Below are positions 16,039-24,976 of a stretch of DNA of 40,746 nucleotides, piece by piece; within the stretch, counting starts at the first letter, position 1, and each line of letters opens with the position of its first letter. Below the pieces are notes generated by a model. The model worked only from the letters and a program-made list of their open reading frames with translations, did not search any database and was not told where the DNA came from. Location: the NCBI GenBank assembly GCA_910579675.1, contig CAJTUF010000022.1, positions 1-40,746 of the forward strand, in the 5' to 3' direction. A program made the position numbers and the translations under genes. This DNA is from an uncultured Muribaculaceae bacterium (GTDB taxonomy: Bacteria > Bacteroidota > Bacteroidia > Bacteroidales > Muribaculaceae).

Positions 16039-16398
16039 TCAGAGGGTTGAGATGCCCGATGCCGGTTCGTCGGCCACGTATGACGCCACATTTCCCTCGC
16101 TTTCCTGGACGTCGACGCGGTAGCAGTGGTCGACAATCCCGGCTATCCAATGCGCGATGTTTTCGGCGGTGGGGTTGAAGGGGAGCACATCGTTGAGACA
16201 CTGATGGTCGAGCCGCTCGGTGATCTCGGCCTTGATGTGGCTGAAATCGGCCACCATGCCCTGGGCGTTGAGCTCCCGTGCGCGGCAGTGGATGGTGATG
16301 ATCCAGTTGTGGCCGTGCATGCGGGTACACTTGCTCTGATATGGAAGGTTGAGGAAGTGACTCCCTGCGATCTCTATTCGTTTTGTGATGTAGTACAT
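16039..16398 (-). CDS. queD: 6-carboxytetrahydropterin synthase (QueD)
   Basis: A 119-residue enzyme of the 6-pyruvoyl-tetrahydropterin synthase family that makes 6-carboxytetrahydropterin from dihydroneopterin triphosphate. Zinc ligands are visible at His14 (GSHF) and His28/His30 (MHGHNW), and the catalytic Cys is C24 (KCTRMHGH). The block MVADFSHIK and the catalytic LDHQCLND are also present, with a final Glu in QESEGN. It overlaps the end of cca by 25 bp and precedes queE by 3 bp. Confidence 0.95.
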   Translation of the reverse strand: MYYITKRIEIAGSHFLNLPYQSKCTRMHGHNWIITIHCRARELNAQGMVADFSHIKAEITERLDHQCLNDVLPFNPTAENIAHWIAGIVDHCYRVDVQESEGNVASYVADEPASGISTL

Positions 16399-17852
16399 TT
16401 GTCGACTGGTTTAAGACCGAGCCCTTCGGCGATGGCGAGCATAAACTCGAAGGCGGGATCATGTTCGTTGGCCACGCGCCCGTCGAGGATTGCATCTTTG
16501 ATGGCGTTTTTGATCACACCCACCTCGCGGCATTGTCCTATCCCGAAGGTGTTCATGATCTCCAGGCCGTCGACCGGGGGCTGGTAGTTGCGTATATGGT
16601 CGCGGGCTTCCAGCTCCTCCATCTTATGCTTCACATGATCGAAGTTTTCGAGGAGCCGGCGCACCTTGTCGGCATTTTTCGAGGTGATGTCGGCGCGGCA
16701 CAGGAGCATCAGGTCGTCGAGGTCGTCGCCGGCATCGTGGATCAGGCGCCTCACGGCCGAGTCGGTCACCTCGTCCTCCACCAGGGCTATGGGCCTCATG
16801 TGGAGCTCCACGAGCTTTGCAACATATTTGGCGGGCTCGCCCTGAGGGAGCCTGAGCGACTTGAACAGTCGCGGCACCATCTTGGCCCCGATGAAGTTGT
16901 GGTTGTGGAATGTCCATCCGAGCTTGTCGTCCCATCGCTTTGTGGCCGGCTTTGCTATGTCGTGGAGGAGCGCTCCCCAGCGGAGCCACACATTGTCGGT
17001 GCGTGAGGCCACATTGTCGAGCACCTCCATGGTGTGGAGGAAGTTGTCTTTATGTCCACGGCCATTGACGGTGGCCACACCGCGCATGGCGTCGAGCTCG
17101 GGAAGGATATGCTTCAGGAGGCCTGTCTTGGCCAGCAGCCTCCACCCTTTCGAGGGGCGGTCTGACTCCATGATCTTCATAAGCTCTGTGGCTATGCGCT
17201 CGCGGGCTATGATGTCGATGCGGTCGGCATTGCGTGTTATGGCATCGAGTGTGACGGACAGGATGGTGAAGTCAAACCGGGTGGCAAACCGCAGGGCACG
17301 CATCATGCGCAGAGGGTCGTCGGAAAAGGTCACATCGGGGTCGAGGGGAGTGCGTATGATCCCGTCGTCGAGGTCGGTGAGACCGGAGTAGAGATCGACA
17401 AGCTCGCCGAGCCTCGGCCCGTTGACGCATATGGCCATGGCGTTGATGGTAAAGTCGCGGCGCGCGATGTCGTCGGCCAGAGTGCCGTCTTCGACGATAG
17501 GGTTGCGGCTTTCGCGGCGGTAGCTCTCGCGGCGCGCTCCGACAAATTCGAGCTCAAGGCCGCGCTGACGCAGAGTGACCTGAGCGGTGCCATAGGTCTT
17601 GAACACAGCGAGACGTGCCTTGCGGCCAAGCTCGGCTGCCACAGCGCGGGCCAGATCAATGCCGCTCCCCACCGCCACAAAGTCGATATCTTTGGAGTGG
17701 CGTCCGAGGAAAATGTCGCGCACGAAGCCGCCCACCACATAACATTCGAGTCCGAGACGGTCGGCTACCGCTCCCACGAGCGCCAGTTCGGGATGATCGG
17801 CAAGGGCACGTTCTATCTTTGATCGGTGATGAGGGGGTAGGAGTTCGTTCAT
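16374..17852 (-). CDS. cca: CCA tRNA nucleotidyltransferase with HD domain
   Basis: A 492-residue enzyme that adds or repairs the 3' CCA end of tRNA. The class II nucleotidyltransferase head has YVVGGFVRDIFLG, the catalytic D-I-D-F-V-A-V-G, ELEFVGARRESY and RRDFTINAMAI, followed by an RNA-binding RMMRALRFATRF helix. An HD phosphohydrolase domain follows (HTMEVLDN, LLHDIAKP, HNHNFIGAKM). By family it acts in the cytoplasm. The 5' end overlaps the M24 peptidase stop by 4 bp and the 3' end overlaps queD by 25 bp. Confidence 0.93.
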   Translation of the reverse strand: MNELLPPHHRSKIERALADHPELALVGAVADRLGLECYVVGGFVRDIFLGRHSKDIDFVAVGSGIDLARAVAAELGRKARLAVFKTYGTAQVTLRQRGLELEFVGARRESYRRESRNPIVEDGTLADDIARRDFTINAMAICVNGPRLGELVDLYSGLTDLDDGIIRTPLDPDVTFSDDPLRMMRALRFATRFDFTILSVTLDAITRNADRIDIIARERIATELMKIMESDRPSKGWRLLAKTGLLKHILPELDAMRGVATVNGRGHKDNFLHTMEVLDNVASRTDNVWLRWGALLHDIAKPATKRWDDKLGWTFHNHNFIGAKMVPRLFKSLRLPQGEPAKYVAKLVELHMRPIALVEDEVTDSAVRRLIHDAGDDLDDLMLLCRADITSKNADKVRRLLENFDHVKHKMEELEARDHIRNYQPPVDGLEIMNTFGIGQCREVGVIKNAIKDAILDGRVANEHDPAFEFMLAIAEGLGLKPVDKCTTSQNE

Positions 17853-19045
17853 GAGAGCGAGATGAGCTGCTGAGGAGTGGTGGTGATGGCTTCGGTGGCG
17901 TCCTCACCCACGATGTAGGTGTTTTCGATACCGACAGCGCCAGTGCCCGGGATGACAAATTTGGGTTCGAGGGCAAAGGTGTTGCCCGGGGCTATGATGT
18001 CGCGGCTGCGGGGTGCGATTACAGGGAGCTCGTTGATCTCGATTCCGAGACCGTGGCCCACAAATCCGGCTTTCTGCCTGTGGCCCATGAAATATTCGGC
18101 GAGTCCGGCCTCGGCAGCCATGCTCTCGGCCAGAGAGTAGAGGTGTCGGGCTTCGGCGCCGGGGCGGGCGGCGGCGGCCACTGCGCGGCATATCTCTATC
18201 GAGGTCTCGTGGGCCTTGACGGCGAGTGGAGCGATCTCGCCGAGAGTGAAAGTGCGGGTCATGTCGGTCATGTAGCCGGTGAAATTGCCGTTGGCGTCGA
18301 CCATGACCGAGTTGCCTTCCCTGATGATCTCGCCACAGGCACCTACAGGAAGCGAGGGGTCGAGTCCGGCCCCGCCCATTGCAAAGTCGTAGGGTGTGGG
18401 GCTGTCGGCATTCTCGCCTACGAGTATGTTGGCCATATATAGCTCCATGGAGTCGCCCGATATGCGGAACTGGCCGAGGCAACCGCGGCGGCGGAGCGCA
18501 CGCTCAATCTCTATCTGAAGTTCAATATCGGTCATTCCTTCGCGGTAGAGTTTGGGCACCTGACGGTAGACATAATCCTGCTGGATGGCACTATCGCGCA
18601 TCATGCGCTGCTGCAGCGGAGTCTTGATTGCCCTAACGGCGCGGAGCACCGGTGAGGCGTTGGCTATTGAAGCGGCATCGCGGCCAAACACCTTGGCGAG
18701 CCTCGATGCCATGCTGAATGGCAGGAGGTCGAGTTCGAGTCCGATGGAAGCGGGAATGGCAAGCTCCAGGGACTCGGCTATCTGCTCGGGTTTGCGTATG
18801 TAGACCACGCCGTCGCCCTCGAGGCCCGAAGGGCGCTTGACAAAGTAGACGACGGGCATCTCCTCTGCAGTCACATATACATAGCCTGAGAACACTCGTC
18901 CTGTGAGATAATAGATATTGGCTATGTCGGACACAAGAATGGCGTCGACGCGGGCCGTGGCCATAGCTGCACGGAGGTGGCCGAGACGCAGTTGTTGTTC
19001 CTCAACGGGGAGGAGGTTTATATGACCGTTGAAATGGTGGGTCAT
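17849..19045 (-). CDS. Xaa-Pro aminopeptidase-like M24 metallopeptidase
   Basis: A 398-residue cytoplasmic peptidase. An N-terminal creatinase-like domain (about 20-155, with NIYYLTGRVFSGYVYV) precedes a pita-bread M24 domain. The five metal ligands are visible: two Asp in MVDANGNFTGYMTDMTRTF, His in FVGHGLGIEINELP, Glu in FALEPKFV and Glu in VGIENTYIV. It probably removes N-terminal residues before proline. It lies 21 bp after gldH and overlaps cca by 4 bp. The exact substrate is not shown. Confidence 0.88.
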   Translation of the reverse strand: MTHHFNGHINLLPVEEQQLRLGHLRAAMATARVDAILVSDIANIYYLTGRVFSGYVYVTAEEMPVVYFVKRPSGLEGDGVVYIRKPEQIAESLELAIPASIGLELDLLPFSMASRLAKVFGRDAASIANASPVLRAVRAIKTPLQQRMMRDSAIQQDYVYRQVPKLYREGMTDIELQIEIERALRRRGCLGQFRISGDSMELYMANILVGENADSPTPYDFAMGGAGLDPSLPVGACGEIIREGNSVMVDANGNFTGYMTDMTRTFTLGEIAPLAVKAHETSIEICRAVAAAARPGAEARHLYSLAESMAAEAGLAEYFMGHRQKAGFVGHGLGIEINELPVIAPRSRDIIAPGNTFALEPKFVIPGTGAVGIENTYIVGEDATEAITTTPQQLISLS

Positions 19046-19066
19046 GGCGGGGGTGGAGTGGAAAGA

Positions 19067-19555
19067 TTATTCGATGATGAAAATACCGGTCTGCTCTATG
19101 GCTGGGAGTGTGTCGAGCCTCATGATGTGTCGCAGGCTCAAAAGAGTGCCGCTGTCGACCTTGACATGGGTGTCGACCACAGCCTCCATCTGGCGTGTGG
19201 GCCCTACGCCGGTACCCTTCCATAGTCCGAAGGGATCGGCGAGCTCGAGCTCGATGGTGTCGCGCAGAGGGGATGCCCCAGAATCGGGAGCGAGGCGAGT
19301 CACCTCCAGCCACACGTTGCGGTAGGGGTAGCGTGTGGAGTGGCGGAGCGCCACCCGCATTTCTCCTTGGGCCGAGGGGGTGACAAATGTCACAGTGTCG
19401 TCGTAGCGCCAGCCATAGTCGGGCAGTGTGGCGAAATCACTGTAGCCGAGCCGGGCCTCGTCGGGAGTGACGGTGTGCGGCTCAGAGCCGGGCGAAGAGC
19501 AGGCGGCGGCCAATGCGACCGCCGCCGCTGCAATGGCTGGAAGGATCTTACGCAT
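19067..19555 (-). CDS. gldH: GldH family lipoprotein
   Basis: A 162-residue lipoprotein (signal MRKILPAIAAAAVALAAAC, Cys 19) with the GldH pattern: DFATLPDYGWRYDDTVTF near residue 40, then an Arg/Tyr block (STRYPYRNVWLEV), LADPFGLWKGTG, and a C-terminal RHIMRLDTLPAIEQTGIFI. GldH is needed for gliding in Flavobacterium but is also common in non-gliding Bacteroidales, where its role is unclear. An open frame continues 127 codons upstream inside ricT; the lipobox-bearing ATG at 19555 is the real start. It overlaps ricT by 8 bp. Confidence 0.88.
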   Translation of the reverse strand: MRKILPAIAAAAVALAAACSSPGSEPHTVTPDEARLGYSDFATLPDYGWRYDDTVTFVTPSAQGEMRVALRHSTRYPYRNVWLEVTRLAPDSGASPLRDTIELELADPFGLWKGTGVGPTRQMEAVVDTHVKVDSGTLLSLRHIMRLDTLPAIEQTGIFIIE

Positions 19556-21032
19556 CGGGAGCGGGCGTGGATGGTTGCTGCGGGCGATCGCCACCCTGAG
19601 GCTTGCGTCCGGAGGCTCCGTTGCGACGATTCCGCGGCTGAGGGCGCTTCTTATCCTGAGTCTTGGCTTCGGGCTTATCGGGCTGCCGCTCCTGACGGGA
19701 GGGTGTAGGCTCGTCGAGATTCTTGCGAGGAGCGGGCACACCTTCGGGAGTGTCGTCTTCGGGGCGGAATCCTTTCTGTGTACGCTGACGGCGCGGCTTC
19801 TTGGGGGCCTTTTCGGCCTTTTCGGCCTTTTCGGCCTTTTCGGCCTTTTCGGCCTTTTCGGCCTTTTCAGGCTTGTCAGACTTGTCGGACTTGTCGGATT
19901 TTTCCGGCTTGCGGCTCTTGCGCTTCTTTTTGTCAAAGCGGGTGATATCCTGACCGAGGATGTCGTTGTAGGGTGCTTTTTCAGCAGCGGCCTTTGCCTC
20001 GTCGGTAAGGAGGCTGTCGGGTTTCTCGCCCCGCTTGTTCATCGCTATCACCTCAAAGGCACGGGATGCAGGGATTGTGACGAGGTTGGCTGCCACCGAC
20101 TTGTCGGTGGAGTAGGTCACCTCGTGCTTGAGCATATCGTATTTGAAGTGGAAGAAGGTGGCGTCGGTGGTCTCAAGGCGTGCGTCTTTAGGCGGGAGCT
20201 GCTTCATGCTCTCCATGTAGGCGTCGACCTCGAAGTTGAGGCAGCACTTGAGCTTGGCACACTGTCCGGCGAGCTTCTGGGGATTGAGAGATATATCCTG
20301 ATAGCGGGCGGCTGCTGTGCCCACGGTGACAAAGTTTGTCATCCAGCTGGCGCAGCAGAGGGGTCGGCCACAAGGGCCTATGCCGCCAATGCGTCCGGCT
20401 TCCTGGCGTGCGCCTATCTGCTTCATCTCGATCCTCACCTTGAAGGTGTCGGCGAGGATTTTGATGAGCTGCCTGAAGTCGACGCGCTCGTCGGCAATGT
20501 AGTAGAAAATGGCTTTGTTGCCATCGCCCTGATACTCAACATCACCAATCTTCATGTTGAGCTTGAGGTCTTCGGCTATGCGGCGTGCGCGCACCATGGT
20601 GTCGTTCTCGCGGGCGCAAGCCTCGGCATATTTGTCGAGGTCGCTTGGCTTTGCAATACGGAAGATGCGCTTGAGCTCGGCGGTGGGTTTCACACCGGCG
20701 CGTCTCATCTGCAGCTCTACGAGCTTGCCGGTGAGAGTGACGCGGCCGATGTCGTGGCCCGGAGCGGCTTCCACTGCCACCATGTCGCCTATCGTGAGGT
20801 CGATGCGGGCGGGGTTGCGGTAGAAGCCCTTACGGGTGTTTTTAAATACCACCTCAACGAGCGGACTCTCGGCCATGGAGCCGGGAATGTCGGCAAGCCA
20901 ATCGTAGCTGTTGAGCTTACCTCTGGGGAAGCTCCTCGGGCAAGCCTTGCGACATGAGCCGGAGCAGCCGTTGGCGGGTGCGGTGTCGTCGTGCTTGTCG
21001 GAGGGATCGGTAGGATTATTGTCCATTGCCAC
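19548..21032 (-). CDS. ricT: PSP1-domain protein RicT
   Basis: A 494-residue protein of the RicT/YaaT family. In Bacillus, RicT joins RicA and RicF in an Fe-S complex affecting RNase Y, which fits the rny gene just upstream (11 bp). The PSP1 core (about 40-330) has conserved cysteines in IGGIGPCGRPLCCASWM and LAGQCAKLKCCLNFEVDAYM, plus an N-terminal CSGSCRKACPR. From about residue 365 the tail is low-complexity: Lys/Pro/Asp/Ser repeats, six Ala-Glu-Lys repeats and a basic RRQR...RNRR segment that may bind RNA. The tail is far longer than in Bacillus. It overlaps gldH by 8 bp. Confidence 0.9.
   Translation of the reverse strand: MAMDNNPTDPSDKHDDTAPANGCSGSCRKACPRSFPRGKLNSYDWLADIPGSMAESPLVEVVFKNTRKGFYRNPARIDLTIGDMVAVEAAPGHDIGRVTLTGKLVELQMRRAGVKPTAELKRIFRIAKPSDLDKYAEACARENDTMVRARRIAEDLKLNMKIGDVEYQGDGNKAIFYYIADERVDFRQLIKILADTFKVRIEMKQIGARQEAGRIGGIGPCGRPLCCASWMTNFVTVGTAAARYQDISLNPQKLAGQCAKLKCCLNFEVDAYMESMKQLPPKDARLETTDATFFHFKYDMLKHEVTYSTDKSVAANLVTIPASRAFEVIAMNKRGEKPDSLLTDEAKAAAEKAPYNDILGQDITRFDKKKRKSRKPEKSDKSDKSDKPEKAEKAEKAEKAEKAEKAEKAPKKPRRQRTQKGFRPEDDTPEGVPAPRKNLDEPTPSRQERQPDKPEAKTQDKKRPQPRNRRNGASGRKPQGGDRPQQPSTPAPDA
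19810..19863. repeat. 9-bp tandem repeat, six perfect copies, inside ricT
   Basis: The unit TTTTCGGCC repeats six times without error and encodes Ala-Glu-Lys on the minus strand. Because 9 bp is three codons, copy-number change would keep the frame and only alter the length of the basic/acidic tail. Confidence 0.92.
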
Positions 21033-21043
21033 AGAGGGGTGTA

Positions 21044-22585
21044 TTATTTGGCGAAGCTCACGGAGCGGGTCTCGCGAATGACGGTTATCTTGACCTGTCC
21101 GGGATAGGTCATCTCATCCTGGATGCGCTTGGCGATCTCGGCCGATAGCTTTTCGGTCTCCACGTCGTCGATCTTGTCGGCCCCGACTATGACACGGAGC
21201 TCGCGGCCGGCCTGAATGGCATAGGTCTTGATCACTCCGGGATAGCTCAGGGCGAGTTGCTCAAGGTCGTTGAGGCGCTTGATGTAGGCCTCCACGATCT
21301 CGCGGCGGGCGCCGGGACGGGCACCGGATATGGCGTCGCACACCTGCACGATGGGGGCGAGGAGGGTGGTCTGCTCTATCTCGTCGTGGTGGGCGCCTAT
21401 GGCATTGCATATCTCGGGCTTCTCCTTATACTTTTCGGCGAGTTTCATGCCGAGGAGAGCGTGGGGGAGTTCGGGCTCCTCGTCGGGCACCTTGCCTATG
21501 TCGTGGAGTAGGCCTGCGCGGCGTGCTTTCTTGGGATTGAGGCCGAGTTCCGAGGCCATGACGGCGCAGAGATTGGCGGTCTCGCGTGAGTGCTGAAGGA
21601 GGTTCTGGCCGTAGGAGGAGCGGTATTTCATCTTACCCACGAGACGGATGAGGTCGGGATGAAGGCCGTGGATGCCGAGGTCGATGGCGGTGCGCTTGCC
21701 GGTCTCGATGATTTCTTCCTCGATCTGCTTGCGCACCTTTGCCACTACTTCTTCGATGCGGGCGGGGTGGATGCGTCCGTCGGCCACGAGCTGGTGGAGG
21801 GCGAGACGTGCAATCTCGCGTCTTACGGGGTCGAAGCCGGAGAGTACGATTGCCTCCGGGGTGTCGTCGACTATGATCTCGATGCCTGTGGCGGCTTCGA
21901 GGGCGCGGATATTGCGGCCTTCGCGTCCGATGATGCGGCCTTTGATCTCGTCGCTGTCGATCTGAAATACAGTGACAGAGTTTTCGATGGCTGTTTCTGT
22001 GGCCACTCTCTGGATCGACTGCACTACGATGCGCTTGGCTTCCTTGTTGGCGGTGAGCTTGGCCTCGTCCATTATATCGTTGATATATGATGCGGCGGCA
22101 GTCTTGGCTTCATCCTTGAGGCTCTCGACGAGCTTCTCACGGGCTTCGTCGGCGGTGAGGCCGGAGATATGTTCCAGCTCCTCGCGGGCGTGGCGTTCGA
22201 GGTCGTCGAGTTCAGCGCGGCGGCTGTCGAGCCGGGCAGCCAGATCGTCGAGTTTACGGCGGTTCTGCTCAATCTCGTTACGGGCCTTTGCGGTCTCGCT
22301 CTGCTGCTGGTTGAGCTGCATCTCGCGCTGCTTGATCTTGCCCTCGGCGCTCTGCACCTTGCCGAGTCGGCTCTGGGCCTGACGCTCGGCTTCGGAGGTG
22401 ATCTTGATGCCCTCCTCGCGGGCTTCGAGGAGCTTGTTTTTCTTAAGGACGTCGGCCTCGAGGCGGGCTTCCTCCATGATGGCTTTTGCGCGGGTCGAAG
22501 CCATATTGCGCTGGATGATGAGGGTAGCGACAACAGCAATTGCAGCTGCCACGACCGCTATCATTATAAGAATAATCACATTCAT
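21044..22585 (-). CDS. rny: Ribonuclease Y
   Basis: A 513-residue membrane-anchored endoribonuclease that starts mRNA decay. Order: N-terminal transmembrane helix (about 2-24), long coiled coil (about 30-190, rich in Glu, Arg and Ala), KH domain with GRIIGREGRN (about 213-222), and HD domain with the metal-binding H-D in GLLHDIGKVPDEEPELPHAL. A C-terminal region ends VKITVIRETRSVSFAK. Size and order match the family. The ricT gene follows after 11 bp and zapA precedes by 174 bp. Confidence 0.95.
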   Translation of the reverse strand: MNVIILIMIAVVAAAIAVVATLIIQRNMASTRAKAIMEEARLEADVLKKNKLLEAREEGIKITSEAERQAQSRLGKVQSAEGKIKQREMQLNQQQSETAKARNEIEQNRRKLDDLAARLDSRRAELDDLERHAREELEHISGLTADEAREKLVESLKDEAKTAAASYINDIMDEAKLTANKEAKRIVVQSIQRVATETAIENSVTVFQIDSDEIKGRIIGREGRNIRALEAATGIEIIVDDTPEAIVLSGFDPVRREIARLALHQLVADGRIHPARIEEVVAKVRKQIEEEIIETGKRTAIDLGIHGLHPDLIRLVGKMKYRSSYGQNLLQHSRETANLCAVMASELGLNPKKARRAGLLHDIGKVPDEEPELPHALLGMKLAEKYKEKPEICNAIGAHHDEIEQTTLLAPIVQVCDAISGARPGARREIVEAYIKRLNDLEQLALSYPGVIKTYAIQAGRELRVIVGADKIDDVETEKLSAEIAKRIQDEMTYPGQVKITVIRETRSVSFAK

Positions 22586-22759
22586 TGGGGTTGATAAGTG
22601 AGTGGGGTTATGAAGGCTTTGTTAAAGGGTTGATAGTCGGTGGGTTGGTATGGAAATAAAAATCGGATCAAGGCGCGCATGGCAAGCCCTGACCCGTCGG
22701 TCGGTGTCGGCAATGAAAGATCATCGGATGGCGATGAGCGAGAGAGAATGGCGGGCGAT
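22586..22759. other. zapA-rny intergenic region with a small hairpin
   Basis: A 174-bp noncoding stretch. It contains one perfect 6-bp hairpin, TCATCG-GATGG-CGATGA, at 22721-22737, and no T-run terminator or clear promoter. It may simply be leader sequence for rny. A small RNA here cannot be excluded, since in proteobacteria the 6S RNA gene follows zapA, but I see no 6S-like long stem. Confidence 0.3.
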
Positions 22760-23044
22760 TCAACGCTCCAGCAGCAACTCGTCGAGCTGCGACTCGAGGT
22801 CGGCGAGCATCTTTTCGGTGGCGGCGTTGGCAGCCTTGGCCGAGAGGTAGCCGCGGGCAAAGAGGAGAGCCACGCGGGCCCAGGCATGAGTGGCTGAGAC
22901 ATCTTTGAAGCTGGCCTGCATCCGGCGCATGGCCTGATTGAGCTGGCTGGCGGCTTCGCGCATTATCTCTTCCTCCTCGCGAGGGACGGTGAGCTTGAGC
23001 TGCTCACCGCTTATATTTAGGGTGATGTTGAGATTATCTTTCAT
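22760..23044 (-). CDS. zapA: Cell division protein ZapA
   Basis: A 94-residue protein that bundles FtsZ filaments at the division site. The N-terminal globular part has the family pattern LNITLNISGEQLKLTVPREEEEIMREAA and is followed by a coiled-coil helix (about 55-94, ending ESQLDELLLER). Length is usual for ZapA. It overlaps the coiled-coil gene upstream by 11 bp, so the two are probably made together. Confidence 0.88.
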   Translation of the reverse strand: MKDNLNITLNISGEQLKLTVPREEEEIMREAASQLNQAMRRMQASFKDVSATHAWARVALLFARGYLSAKAANAATEKMLADLESQLDELLLER

Positions 23045-23336
23045 TGCAGTCGCTGAGATCGGCGATGCATTGGTCTATGTCATGCAGCAATCGGGAGAGG
23101 CGTTCGCGCACTTCGTGCCGGTCTTTGGCCGATGGCTCGAGGACCGACACCACGGTCATGTATTCGAGCTGCATAGAGAGCTCCTCGATCCGGCGTGCCT
23201 GCGTCTCCACTGTTGCTTCGAGGAGCGCAATCCTGTCGAGGGCTTCGGCTTTCTCGCGGCGCAACAGTTGGCATCGGGTGGTGAGTAGGGCGGCCTTGCG
23301 GGCCACGGTGTCGATGCGTTGCTGGAGTTCGCTCAT
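23034..23336 (-). CDS. ZapB-like small coiled-coil protein
   Basis: A 100-residue, almost entirely helical protein (heptad-rich from about residue 5 to 60: LQQRIDTVARKAALL, EALDRIALLEATVETQARRIEEL). No named domain recognised. The position immediately before zapA, with an 11-bp overlap, suggests a ZapA partner; this is inference. A promoter -7 box at 23356-23363 would start RNA near 23349, so the ATG at 23348 would be leaderless. I use ATG 23336 (MSELQQ), which leaves a leader of about 13 nt. Confidence 0.75.
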   Translation of the reverse strand: MSELQQRIDTVARKAALLTTRCQLLRREKAEALDRIALLEATVETQARRIEELSMQLEYMTVVSVLEPSAKDRHEVRERLSRLLHDIDQCIADLSDCNER

Positions 23337-23355
23337 GCTTTTTCCCAATTTTCTG

Positions 23356-23387
23356 CAAATTTACTAAAAAATTCCGTGGCGCCTCAA
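23356..23387 (-). promoter_or_regulatory. Promoter for the coiled coil-zapA-rny block
   Basis: Minus strand TAAATTTG (complement of 23356-23363) with TTG (complement of 23385-23387) 21 bp upstream. It lies in the 92-bp gap after cardiolipin synthase and would drive the long co-directional run from the coiled-coil gene onward. Confidence 0.6.
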
Positions 23388-23440
23388 TGCTGCGGCAAAA
23401 AAAGAGACGGCCGGGGCAATAAACGGCGTGAGGGCCGGGA

Positions 23441-24922
23441 TCAGAGCACAGGACTGAGCAGGCGCATTATGCTCTCGGCGGCCTTATGGTGGAGTGGGCG
23501 CCGGGCCCATACCTGTAGGCGCAGACGGAGGCTCCGGCTCATATCGTCGGAAAACAGGCGGCGCAGCTCGGAGTTGACTTCGGTGCCGTAGATCATCAAG
23601 TTGCTCTCGAAGTTGTGCTCGAAGGAGCGGAAGTCGATGTTGGCCGACCCGACTGACGAGAAATCGTCGTCGACTATCACCACCTTGGAGTGGAGCATGC
23701 CGGCGCTGAAGAGATAAAATTTCATGCCTGCGCGGAGGCATTCGGATATATAGCTGCGGGAGGCATAGGTGAGGATGGCCGAGTCGGAGCGCTGTGGCAT
23801 CATCACCCTTACATCGACACGGGCCAGGGCTGCGGTCTGGAGAGCGCGGAGCATGCTCTCGGGAGGGAGGAAGTAGGGGGTCTGGATCCACACCCGCTTG
23901 CGGGCTGCTCCTATTGCTTTGAGCAGAATCAGCTCTACGTTGCTCCAGCGGTCGGTGGGCCCGGAGGTGACGAGCTGCACCGAAGCGGGAAGGGTGTTGT
24001 GGCGGCTTCCTGCTTGATCGGATCCGGCGGGGACACACTGCGGATGACCTGCCGATTCGGAGTCGAGATCGAGGGGCTGGCCCATGAAGCTCCAGTCGAC
24101 GGCAAAGGAGTAGCGCAGGGCTGCCACGCCGGGGCCGGTGACACGAAGATGGGTGTCGCGCCACACCGGAAATTTCTTGTTGCCGGAGATGTAGCGCGAG
24201 GCAATGTTCATGCCGCCTATATAGCCTATGCGGCCGTCGATGGCCACTATCTTGCGGTGGTTGCGCCAGTTGATGCGGGTGGCGAAGGGGGGAAACGCCA
24301 CTCTGAAAAACGGATGGATCTGCACCCCCTCGCGGGCCATGCGCTTGAAAAAGCGGCGGCTCACGCCTATCGAGCCTATATCGTCGTAGATCACCCTCAC
24401 GGCCACTCCCTGCCGGGCTTTCTCGATCAGGAGGTCGGCCATGCGCTGGCCGAGCTCATCGTCTTCAAATATGTAGTATTGCATCGACACACACTTGCGG
24501 GCGGCGCGTATGTCGGCCATAAGGCTTTCAAATTTTTCCTTTCCCGAAGTAAAGATCTCTATACCCGAGTCGGGTATGAAGCGGGAGTCGCTTATGTCGG
24601 CGGCCATCATGGCCAGCTGGGTGTTGGAGTGGGCCACCACTTCAGGCTCTGCGCCGTCGGGGCGCAGGGTGGCTTTCTCCTCAAGCCTCTTGAGGGCTCT
24701 CTTCTTGCGCCGCGAGATCATGCGGGTGTTTTTGATCGAGCGGCCGAAAAATATGTAGAGTATCAGTCCGCCGATGGGAAAGGTGAGAAGCACCGTGACC
24801 CACGCGAGGCTCTTGAGCGGATTGCGGTTTTCGCTCACAATGATGCCCGCGAGGCCGAGCACCGTGGCTGCGTAGATGGCCACGATGGTCCAGTAGACCC
24901 ATGGTATGGCAAGAAATGACAC
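23441..24922 (-). CDS. cls: Cardiolipin synthase
   Basis: A 493-residue phospholipase D-type enzyme that joins phosphatidylglycerol units into cardiolipin at the inner membrane. Two N-terminal transmembrane helices (about 8-28 and 38-58, PLKSLAWVTVLLTFPIGGLILYI) lead into two PLD domains with HKD motifs: NHRKIVAIDGRIGYIGG (about 221) and HSKVVIVDDDFSSVGSANID (about 409). The C-terminal FEHNFESNLMIYG block is typical. It lies 54 bp after the acyl-CoA ligase on the same strand and may share its transcript. Confidence 0.93.
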   Translation of the reverse strand: MSFLAIPWVYWTIVAIYAATVLGLAGIIVSENRNPLKSLAWVTVLLTFPIGGLILYIFFGRSIKNTRMISRRKKRALKRLEEKATLRPDGAEPEVVAHSNTQLAMMAADISDSRFIPDSGIEIFTSGKEKFESLMADIRAARKCVSMQYYIFEDDELGQRMADLLIEKARQGVAVRVIYDDIGSIGVSRRFFKRMAREGVQIHPFFRVAFPPFATRINWRNHRKIVAIDGRIGYIGGMNIASRYISGNKKFPVWRDTHLRVTGPGVAALRYSFAVDWSFMGQPLDLDSESAGHPQCVPAGSDQAGSRHNTLPASVQLVTSGPTDRWSNVELILLKAIGAARKRVWIQTPYFLPPESMLRALQTAALARVDVRVMMPQRSDSAILTYASRSYISECLRAGMKFYLFSAGMLHSKVVIVDDDFSSVGSANIDFRSFEHNFESNLMIYGTEVNSELRRLFSDDMSRSLRLRLQVWARRPLHHKAAESIMRLLSPVL

Positions 24923-24976
24923 TTTAGCGACTGATGGATGAAGAGTGATGGATGGATGATTGCCCGAGCGAGGAAT

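Noticed and set aside
19556..19936. Upstream extension of gldH by 127 codons
   Set aside because: It lies inside ricT in another frame, and the lipoprotein signal begins exactly at 19555.
19467..20957. A 496-codon open frame on the plus strand opposite ricT
   Set aside because: It mirrors a well-supported gene (RicT cysteine motifs), has no recognisable domain, and reads the 9-bp repeat as a hydrophobic Leu/Phe/Gly run. Long antisense frames are expected in G+C-rich DNA.
23690..24919. A 409-codon plus-strand open frame opposite cardiolipin synthase
   Set aside because: The minus-strand frame has both HKD motifs and membrane helices; the plus frame has no domain, promoter or plausible neighbours.
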